NCBI RefSeq assembly: GCF_002240355.1
Contig: NZ_CP016353.1
Coordinates: 1,166,501-1,230,500, forward strand
Direction: 5' to 3'
Source: Prauserella marina
Lineage (GTDB): Bacteria > Actinomycetota > Actinomycetes > Mycobacteriales > Pseudonocardiaceae
DNA: 64,000 nt
In this document: one piece after another, positions 58,094 to 64,000 of the stretch
Layout of the letters: every line of letters starts with the position of its first letter
How positions within the stretch are numbered: position 1 is the first letter of the stretch
The notes under the pieces: generated by a model
Database searches by the model: none
Told to the model about the DNA's origin: nothing
The model's input: the letters and a program-made list of their open reading frames with translations, nothing else
Translations under genes and position numbers: made by a program

Positions 58094-59374
58094 TCATCGG
58101 GATACCGGTTTGTGCAGGCCGAACTGGCAGACGTCGAGGTAGCCGGACCGGAACCCGGCCTCGCTGTAGGCGAGATAGAACTCCCACATTCGCCGGGGGA
58201 GTTCGCCGTCGGTGCCTGGCCGGCCGTCTCCTGCCCAGTAGACCGGCCAGTTCGCGTTCAGTCGCTGCCGCCACTGGCGCAGTGTCTCGGCGTATCCCGA
58301 ACCGAAGGCACGCCGCTCGACGAGTGTCATGCCGGTGTTGGCCGCGACGTTGCGCTCGATCACCTTCACCGAAGGGAGCTGTCCACCGGGGAACACGTAC
58401 TTGTGGATCCACGTCTGGGATTCACGGGTGGCCAGCAGGCGGTCGTGCGGCATCGTGATCGCTTGCACCGCGGCTTTACCTCCCGGTAGCAGCAACCGGT
58501 CGAGCTGCCGGAAGAACGTCGGCCAGTACTGTGCGCCGACGGCTTCGATCATCTCGACGCTCACCACGGCGTCGTAGCGGCCATGCTCCTCCCGGTAGTC
58601 CCTCAGCCGGATATCGACGCGGTCGGCGAGGCCCGCGCGGGCGATCCGTTCCTCCGCCAGCTTCCGCTGCTCTGCCGACAGCGTGAGTGTGGTGACGTGT
58701 GCGCCCCTGCCTGCTGCCACGACCGCGAGTGAACCCCAGCCGGTTCCGATCTCCAGCAACCTGCTGCCCTCCCGCACCCCTGCGAGGTCGAGCACCGCCG
58801 CGAGCTTGCGGTCCTGGGCCTCCGCGAGATCGCCACCAGGACAGAGCGGCGCGCCCGAGTAGGTCATGGCCGGGTCGAGGAACGAGGCGAAGAAGGTGTT
58901 GGAGAAGTCGTAGTGCCGCCGGATGTTCTCGCGGGCTCCCCGCTCGGTGTTGCGCTCGCTCGCCGGCCGGTTCGTGTCGACGAATCCGCGGAACGCCTGT
59001 AATGGCCGGGGAATGAGGTCGGCCATCTTCGCCGCGAACGGGGTGAGCAGTTCGGCAGGCTCGGGGCTGGTCCAGTCACCCGCGAGATATGCCTCGCCGA
59101 ACCCGATCTTGCCGTCGTGGCCCAGCCGGTGGAAGAACGCGGCCGGCCGGTGGACGCGCATCAACGGTGAGCCGGACTCGCCGGTGCCGAGCCGCTCGCC
59201 ACCGGCCAGCGCGATTTGTACGGGCAACGAGCGAACCGCGTGCCGGAAGGCGCGCTCTGCGATCGCGGCCCTGAGCGGCGCGTGCGGGGGAGGGCCGAGC
59301 TGCTCCCACGGTGGACCGTGATCCGGCTCGCGTGGCGGTACAGCCAGCCGGGTCTCGGCATCGATGACGCTCAT
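58094..59374 (-). CDS. Cyclopropane-fatty-acyl-phospholipid synthase family methyltransferase
   Basis: With the ATG at 59374 overlapping the DUF1365 stop (ATGA), the protein is 426 residues. IRRHYDFSNTFFASFLDPAMTYSGA, LLEIGTGWGSLAVVAA (SAM motif I), VSVEMIEAVGAQYWPTFF and YVFPGGQLPSVKVIE are the CFA/UfaA1 landmarks. The enzyme methylates or cyclopropanates unsaturated phospholipid acyl chains using SAM. It is the lipid-modifying gene of the SigK-linked operon. Confidence 0.93.
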   Translation of the reverse strand: MSVIDAETRLAVPPREPDHGPPWEQLGPPPHAPLRAAIAERAFRHAVRSLPVQIALAGGERLGTGESGSPLMRVHRPAAFFHRLGHDGKIGFGEAYLAGDWTSPEPAELLTPFAAKMADLIPRPLQAFRGFVDTNRPASERNTERGARENIRRHYDFSNTFFASFLDPAMTYSGAPLCPGGDLAEAQDRKLAAVLDLAGVREGSRLLEIGTGWGSLAVVAAGRGAHVTTLTLSAEQRKLAEERIARAGLADRVDIRLRDYREEHGRYDAVVSVEMIEAVGAQYWPTFFRQLDRLLLPGGKAAVQAITMPHDRLLATRESQTWIHKYVFPGGQLPSVKVIERNVAANTGMTLVERRAFGSGYAETLRQWRQRLNANWPVYWAGDGRPGTDGELPRRMWEFYLAYSEAGFRSGYLDVCQFGLHKPVSR

Positions 59375-60099
59375 CTGTTCTCCTCGGCTGCGTTTTTCGT
59401 GTGGGCGACGGAGGGGGCGCCGCGCGCCCACAGCGCCACACCATGTGCGCGGATGAGCGCCGAAACCCGTTGCGGGACCAGTGGGTGTCGCAGCAGCGTC
59501 GTGCCGATGTTCCGGATACTCGCTCGCCGCCGGGTGCCTTCCAGTGTCGCGGTGAGCAGCGGCCCTTCTTCGGAGTGCAGCTCCACTCTCAGATCGAGCC
59601 GTTCGCCAGGGCAGGGGAGCCACATCCGGTAGGTGCCCCTGCTGGGAAGGAAAGGTGACACGTAGAACCGTTTGCTCGCCTCGGCGAAGCCGTCTTCTCC
59701 AGGGAAGAGCAGATAGCGCTGTGCCTCGCCGTAGGTGTTGTGCACCTCGGCCACGACACAGCGCTGGCGGCCGTCCTCACCGAAGCACCAGTAGACGGTG
59801 AGCGGGTTGAACACGTGGCCGAGCACCCTCGCATGCGCGAGCATGAGCACCCTGCCCTCACCGATCCGGACACCGTGCTCGTAGAGCCAGGCGCTGAGGC
59901 CGCGCCGGATCGGCGCGCCTCGGCGGCCGAGATGATCGCGCGCGTCGAAGCGAGTGAACGGCCGTAGCCACCACGGCAGCCGCGGTAGCTCGTCGATGTC
60001 CACCAGCCACAGGTAGAGCCGGTGCCGGAAACCGCCGCCGACGTCGATGTGCCTGGTGTGGCCGACCGTCGCCTCGTACAACGCGGGTGCCGCGATCAC
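59371..60099 (-). CDS. DUF1365 family protein
   Basis: With the GTG at 60099 overlapping the amine-oxidase stop, the protein is 242 residues. LYEATVGHTRHIDVGGGFRHRLYLWLVDIDELP, LAHARVLGHVFNPLTVYWCFGEDG, VVAEVHNTYGEAQRYLL and the FYVSPFLPSRGTYRM motif are the DUF1365 signature. It is co-located with a FAD oxidase and a CFA synthase in many actinobacteria and proteobacteria. The reaction is unknown. Confidence 0.92.
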   Translation of the reverse strand: MIAAPALYEATVGHTRHIDVGGGFRHRLYLWLVDIDELPRLPWWLRPFTRFDARDHLGRRGAPIRRGLSAWLYEHGVRIGEGRVLMLAHARVLGHVFNPLTVYWCFGEDGRQRCVVAEVHNTYGEAQRYLLFPGEDGFAEASKRFYVSPFLPSRGTYRMWLPCPGERLDLRVELHSEEGPLLTATLEGTRRRASIRNIGTTLLRHPLVPQRVSALIRAHGVALWARGAPSVAHTKNAAEENR

Positions 60100-61376
60100 C
60101 AGCGTGCTCCGAACGATTCCGCGGCGCGCACCCCCGAGGCGCAGCCGTCCTCGTGAAAGCCCCAGCCGTGGTAGGCGCCGGCGAACGCGGTTCTTCCCGT
60201 ATTCAGCGCGGGAAGCCTCGTCGAGGCTGCCACCGAATCGGGGGTGAACACGGGATGCCGGTATGCCGTCCTCGCGAGCACGGTCCGCTCGTCGAACCCG
60301 GCTGCGCCCAGGGACACCACGTAGTCGGCGGGCTCGGCCAGCCGTAGCAGGCGGTTCATGTCGTAGCTGACCACCATCCGGTCCGTGTTGGCAGAGCAAC
60401 CCGGCTTCGCGTAGTTCCACGACGCCCTCGCACCCCGCGCCTTCGGCAACACGCCGGCGTCGGTGTGCAGGACGGCCTCGTTGTCGGAGTAGCCGAACGC
60501 GCCCAGCGTGCCGCTCTCGGCCGGCGTCGGGGAGTCCAGCAGCCGCAGCGCGTCGTCGGCGTGAGTGGCGAGTACCACTTTGTCCGCCGGGTACACCTCG
60601 TCGGCTACGGTTCTGACCTGCACGCCGTCGTGCCCGCGCGACACCGCTCTCACCGGAGTATCGGTTCTCACGAACGGCAGGTTTTTCGCGAGCAGATCCA
60701 CATAGCGGCGCGAACCGCCGACGACAGTGCGCCACCGTGGTGAGCCGCCCACGCTCAACATTCCATGGTTGCGAAGGAACTCGAACAGATAGCGTGCCGG
60801 GTAGTGACCGCTGATCCGAGGTCCCGCCGACCACACGGCACTCACCAGCGGTAGGGCGAAGTGCTCCGTGAAGTAATGCGAGTATCGGCCCCTGGCGAGG
60901 AATTCTCCGATGGTCATGCCGGGAGCGGGCGCGCGGGGATCGTCGAGCAACCGGTTGGCCGCCCGGTGAAAGGCTCGCACCTGGGCGAGCAGCCGCAGGT
61001 AAACCGGCTTCGCGAGATTGGCCGGTTGTGCGAAGAGGCCGCCCAGCCTCTTCGCGCCCGCATATTCGAGACCGCACCCCGCACAGCTCACGCTCATCGA
61101 CATCTCCGTGTCCTGAGTTGGCACTCCCAGCTCGGAGAAGAGCCGGGTGAGCTGCGGGTAGGTGCGGTCGTTGTGGACGATGAAGCCGCTGTCCACGCCG
61201 ATGGCGGAGCCGTCGCCGGTCACTACCTCGTGGGTGTGCGCGTGTCCGCCGAGCCGGTCGTCGGCTTCGAACAACAACACCCTGTGAGTCTTGCGAAGCA
61301 GATAGGCCGCCGTCAGTCCGGACACCCCCGCGCCTATGACGGCGACGGTGGGTTTCGTGGGGTCGTGCGACTGCAT
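60096..61376 (-). CDS. FAD-dependent amine oxidase/desaturase-like protein
   Basis: With the ATG at 61376 the protein is 426 residues. VAVIGAGVSGLTAAYLLRKTHRVLLFEADDRLGGHAHT is the Rossmann loop plus the GG doublet. DSGFIVHNDRTYPQLTRLFSELG and the C-terminal GRTAFAGAYHGWGFHEDGCASGVRAAE complete the NAD/FAD oxidoreductase family next to DUF1365. An upstream TTG at 61415 is an alternative start. First gene of the minus-strand SigK-linked operon. Confidence 0.92.
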   Translation of the reverse strand: MQSHDPTKPTVAVIGAGVSGLTAAYLLRKTHRVLLFEADDRLGGHAHTHEVVTGDGSAIGVDSGFIVHNDRTYPQLTRLFSELGVPTQDTEMSMSVSCAGCGLEYAGAKRLGGLFAQPANLAKPVYLRLLAQVRAFHRAANRLLDDPRAPAPGMTIGEFLARGRYSHYFTEHFALPLVSAVWSAGPRISGHYPARYLFEFLRNHGMLSVGGSPRWRTVVGGSRRYVDLLAKNLPFVRTDTPVRAVSRGHDGVQVRTVADEVYPADKVVLATHADDALRLLDSPTPAESGTLGAFGYSDNEAVLHTDAGVLPKARGARASWNYAKPGCSANTDRMVVSYDMNRLLRLAEPADYVVSLGAAGFDERTVLARTAYRHPVFTPDSVAASTRLPALNTGRTAFAGAYHGWGFHEDGCASGVRAAESFGARW

Positions 61377-61485
61377 ACCCGGCGTTCGGAGCGGACCGGT
61401 TGCCGGACTGCCCAATCGAATGTGATGGAAGACACATTTTTCGGGTAGGTGATGGGCGGCCGAGCCGAGCGGCGGCTCCGAACAA

Positions 61486-61506
61486 CGGACATGGGTCTCA
61501 TGTCCG
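61486..61506. promoter_or_regulatory. Perfect 8-bp-arm inverted repeat upstream of the DUF1295 gene
   Basis: CGGACATG at 61486-61493 and CATGTCCG at 61499-61506 are perfectly complementary around a 5-base centre, 38 bp before the DUF1295 start and 110 bp upstream of the divergent oxidase. It is either a repressor/activator operator shared by the two divergent units or a leader hairpin. Confidence 0.5.
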
Positions 61507-61543
61507 GACTGTCCCGGTGTGTGCCACGGTTGGAGGAGTGCCG

Positions 61544-62329
61544 ATGAGTGTCACTGACGTGCTCGGCGCGGTCGCGCTCGCACTAGGGGCCGCGAGCGCC
61601 GTCGTCGTGGCCGCCTTCGTGGTGGCTCTGGTACGGCGTCGCTACGACACGATCGACAGCTTTTGGGGTGCGGGGTTCGCCGTCATCGCGGTGACGGGTT
61701 TCCTCGCCGAACCGCGTGGGCTGGGAAGCTCACTGGTGGTGACCGCGCTGACCGTTTGCTGGGGAACGCGGCTGTCGTGGCACATCCACCGGCGCAACGT
61801 GGCCGGTGGAGAAGACCGCAGGTACACGGAGATGCTCGGCAGGGCCAAGCGGTACCCGCGACTGCGCATGTTCTGCAAGGTGTACCTGACGCAGGGTGCC
61901 GTCATGTGGTTCGTGGCCCTCCCCGTCGTGCTGGCGCAGCGGCAGGCAGACGAGCTCGGAGCGCTGGCCTTCGCGGGCATCGCGGTGTGGGCCTTCGGTT
62001 TCGCCTTCGAGGTCATCGGTGACGAGCAGCTTCGCCGGTTCAAGGCCGATCCCGGCAACAAGGGGGCGGTGTTGCGCCACGGGCTGTGGCGCTATACCCG
62101 GCATCCCAACTACTTCGGCGACGCTTGTGTCTGGTGGGGGATCTACCTCATCGCGGCGCAGCACCTTCCCGGCGTCGCGACTGTGCTCTCCCCGGTGCTG
62201 ATGACCTGGCTGCTGGCAAGGGGGAGCGGAAAGCCGTTGATGGAACGGCATCTCGCGGCGAGCAAGGGTGGCTACGCCGACTACGTGCGCCGTACCAGCG
62301 GCTTTGTGCCGTTGCCGCCGAAGTTCTAG
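61544..62329 (+). CDS. DUF1295 (steroid 5-alpha-reductase-like) membrane protein
   Basis: With the ATG at 61544 (GGAGGAG at 61532) the protein is 261 residues with about six TM helices. DSFWGAGFAVIAVTGFL, TALTVCWGTRLSWHIHRRN and the C-terminal HGLWRYTRHPNYFGDACVWWGIYL are the family signature. It is divergent from the amine oxidase, DUF1365 and CFA genes; in mycobacteria its orthologue is in the same locus. It probably reduces a lipid intermediate. Confidence 0.93.
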   Translation: MSVTDVLGAVALALGAASAVVVAAFVVALVRRRYDTIDSFWGAGFAVIAVTGFLAEPRGLGSSLVVTALTVCWGTRLSWHIHRRNVAGGEDRRYTEMLGRAKRYPRLRMFCKVYLTQGAVMWFVALPVVLAQRQADELGALAFAGIAVWAFGFAFEVIGDEQLRRFKADPGNKGAVLRHGLWRYTRHPNYFGDACVWWGIYLIAAQHLPGVATVLSPVLMTWLLARGSGKPLMERHLAASKGGYADYVRRTSGFVPLPPKF

Positions 62330-63192
62330 CGCTTCTCCGCGGACACGGCCCGCTCGATCTGGGTCAGCGGAAGCCGTCGGTGGGCGGGTTCGAGGTAGCG
62401 GTCGTTGAACTCGGTCGCGCCGAGGTCCTCCGTCTTGTGCCAGCCGTACTCGGTGAGGAAATCGGTAACCGTGTCGGGGGACATCCCGAATCGCCACAGG
62501 TGGCTTTTGGTGACGAACTGGCGGTGGGCTTCCCGCGCGTCGTACAGGTTTTGCCCGCTGAGGAAGTCGCTCCGAACGTAGGTGAAGCCCAGCCTGCTGC
62601 CCACGGGGGCGGTTCCGAGGAAGTCGAAGGTGCGGCGCACGTCGCGTTCGGTCAGATACTGCGTGACGGCTTCCCACAGGAAGTACGTCGGCCGATCGGC
62701 CCGGTAGCCGTAGTCGCCGAGCACCTCGGCGAGGTTCTGCCTCTCGAAGTCGACAGGGACCAGCGTTGTCGTCTTCGGCACGCTACAGAACAACGCGTGC
62801 AGGCGCTGGTATTTCTCTGTGATGTTGCGGGGCAGGTCGACCTCGAAAACCGGGATGTCGGCGAGCGCGGGCAGCCGGTAGGCGCGGTCGTCGAGCCCCG
62901 CGCCGAGGATGATGACCGTCTCACAACCAGAGGAGACGGCTTCGGTCACCGCGTCGTCGAAGTACCTTTTGCGGCACAGCATGCTGGCCCACAGGCCAGG
63001 GAATTTGTGCTCCGTCGCGCTTCTGATGACCTCGCGCAGTTTCGGCCACCTCGCCACGGCGGCCATCGCTCTCGCCGTGGGTGGGAGGAAATGATGCGCC
63101 AGCTCGTCCTGGACCAGCGGATGCTGCTCGTACTGGTCCATCGCGACGATACTCATCGGCTCTACTGCGGTTTTGGCAGGTCCTGTTGCCAT
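62326..63192 (-). CDS. SAM-dependent methyltransferase (LCM/TIGR00027 family)
   Basis: The 288-residue protein has LWASMLCRKRYFDDAVTEAVSSGCETVIILGAGLDDRAYRL, a family signature with the SAM-binding loop, plus VFEVDLP, VPVDFERQNLAEVL and FLWEAVTQYLTERDVRRTF. This group is expanded in mycobacteria and related taxa (polyketide or lipid O-methyltransferases). It ends in a 4-bp stop overlap with the convergent DUF1295 gene. Confidence 0.92.
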   Translation of the reverse strand: MATGPAKTAVEPMSIVAMDQYEQHPLVQDELAHHFLPPTARAMAAVARWPKLREVIRSATEHKFPGLWASMLCRKRYFDDAVTEAVSSGCETVIILGAGLDDRAYRLPALADIPVFEVDLPRNITEKYQRLHALFCSVPKTTTLVPVDFERQNLAEVLGDYGYRADRPTYFLWEAVTQYLTERDVRRTFDFLGTAPVGSRLGFTYVRSDFLSGQNLYDAREAHRQFVTKSHLWRFGMSPDTVTDFLTEYGWHKTEDLGATEFNDRYLEPAHRRLPLTQIERAVSAEKR

Positions 63193-63592
63193 GGTCGAGG
63201 TTCGCTTTCCTGAACGGGGTGAGTCTTAGCAGGCGAAACCGGCACGGTTCAGAGTGACACCCCGAGCCGCGAAAAGAGAGATGGATGCCCTGAGATGACC
63301 AATCCGGCCCAGAAGCGGGTGACGGCGGGCCGTGGAGGCCGGAACGGCAGCGGTGCGCATATGGCGTGGATCCCCGGTCGATGTGGTGGGCAGGGAGCAC
63401 ACTAACGCCGTGTTCGCGCCGCCGCGCACTGGGCCGTCGAAATGCCCGTTTTCGCACGTGATGTGGTCGCTCCTCGCCGGGCTTATGGCGACCGAGACGG
63501 ATTGGCCAAATCCACTGTGGATGCCGTTCGGCCGCCTCTAGACTGACCACGCTCGGCGCGTCGGTCGACGCTGACAGTGACGGAGTGTGCGT
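63193..63592. other. 400-bp non-coding stretch
   Basis: I see no convincing gene: the open frames are short and compositionally poor. It contains the methyltransferase upstream region and the leader of the DUF4231-like gene. No repeats, RNA gene or clear promoter dyad recognised. Confidence 0.45.
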
Positions 63593-64000
63593 GTGAAGTT
63601 CGAGCCGCCTTTTCCCGACTCCTTGCCCGACACCGGCACGCTCGGCATCATCGGCGCGGCCAACACCTACGCGATCAGGCTGCGAGCCTTCTACAATTCG
63701 CGGGCGGTCTGGCATCGCCGCTTCTACCGGTTCAGCGGGATTCTGGTCATCGCCGCGGGCGCGGGGCTCCCCGTGGTCGCCAACCTCGATTACGGTGGCA
63801 AGGAACTCGTCGTTTCACTCATGGGAACGTTGGTGGCTCTGCTGACCGCGTTGCACGCGTTCTACCGCTGGGACCAGTCGTGGATGCTGTTGCGGCACAC
63901 CGAGATGCGGCTGACCTCGGCCTACTGGGCATGGCGGGCAGCGTTACCCGCCACAGTCAGCGACTCAGGCGCCCCTGATCCCACCACGGTGACGTTGACC
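63593..64000 (+). CDS. DUF4231/SLATT-like two-TM protein, 3' truncated by window edge
   Basis: From the GTG at 63593, 136 codons are visible and the frame runs off the window. IIGAANTYAIRLRAFYNSRAVWHRRFYRFSGILVIAAGAG, then VVANLD, LVVSLMGTLVALLTALHAFYRWDQSWMLLRHTEMRL, gives two TM helices and a conserved helical segment, as in DUF4231. Related SLATT domains are proposed pore-forming effectors in conflict systems; many DUF4231 proteins have no such context. What lies downstream is unseen. Confidence 0.75.
   Translation, partial: MKFEPPFPDSLPDTGTLGIIGAANTYAIRLRAFYNSRAVWHRRFYRFSGILVIAAGAGLPVVANLDYGGKELVVSLMGTLVALLTALHAFYRWDQSWMLLRHTEMRLTSAYWAWRAALPATVSDSGAPDPTTVTLT

Noticed and set aside
1-64000. 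CRISPR arrays, rRNA, tRNA and insertion sequences
   Set aside because: No regularly spaced direct repeats, no recognisable rRNA or tRNA signatures and no transposase or integrase motifs were seen by eye. A tRNA scan was not possible, so a single missed tRNA cannot be excluded.

Overview
The window is high-GC DNA with densely packed genes, many ATGA/GTGA stop-start overlaps and frequent GTG starts. Several families point to an actinomycete, probably of the Pseudonocardiales (Amycolatopsis-like): a DUF397 protein, eukaryotic-type Ser/Thr kinases, DesK/NarL-type two-component pairs, a SigK/RskA locus in mycobacterial-like order and an IdeR-type iron box. The family assignment is an inference. 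I saw no rRNA, tRNA, CRISPR array, transposase or integrase; the window reads as chromosomal, accessory-rich DNA.

Layout. 1-3620: end of a sugar-catabolic operon (KduD-like SDR, FAD-linked oxidase, FGGY kinase). 3.7-9.1 kb: regulators, membrane proteins, a deaminase and a receptor-like Ser/Thr kinase with a beta-propeller-like sensor. 9.2-13.1 kb: ABC-2 exporter divergent from a DesK/DesR-type pair. 13.1-19.2 kb: lipoprotein, two acetyltransferases, a MerR-controlled MFS pump with a textbook 19-bp spacer promoter, an AlkZ-like protein and a P450. 19.4-24.4 kb: membrane protein, DrrAB-type exporter with divergent TetR repressor, second Ser/Thr kinase. 24.5-30.2 kb: a membrane-protein gene with two compensating frameshifts, LysR/MFS pair, amidinotransferase-type enzyme, an unclear degenerate stretch and a membrane protein. 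30.2-34.1 kb: siderophore-iron ABC importer with an IdeR-type box.

34.3-38.4 kb: the most interesting locus. A 1213-residue P-loop STAND/NLR-like ATPase with TPRs overlaps a 148-residue helical protein by four bases. The C-terminus of the small protein and the N-terminus of the ATPase carry the same short Q-x-x-x-A...G-(V/L)-I-G-G motif. That layout fits bacterial NLR plus Bell-domain effector pairs that signal through amyloid motifs.

38.5-42.0 kb: TetR/SDR pair with two matching 17-bp operators, and a DUF4214-methyltransferase-Ig fusion. 42.3-44.0 kb: an operon in which an ECF sigma factor sits between two O6-alkylguanine-DNA alkyltransferases. 44.0-47.1 kb: DUF418 protein and two-component system. 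47.3-53.0 kb: DUF397, DoxX-like, MFS/AraC, ECF41-type sigma factor, alpha/beta hydrolase. 53.1-56.4 kb: eight-gene Asp23/Gls24 envelope-stress cluster. 56.7-62.3 kb: RskA, SigK, cyclopropane-fatty-acid synthase, DUF1365, FAD amine oxidase and divergent DUF1295, matching the mycobacterial Rv0444c-Rv0449c gene set. The window ends inside a DUF4231/SLATT-like two-TM protein.

Taken together the region is rich in envelope-stress, efflux, DNA-alkylation and conflict functions, with local regulators beside most of the transport genes. Family assignments rest on motifs read by eye; no database search was possible.
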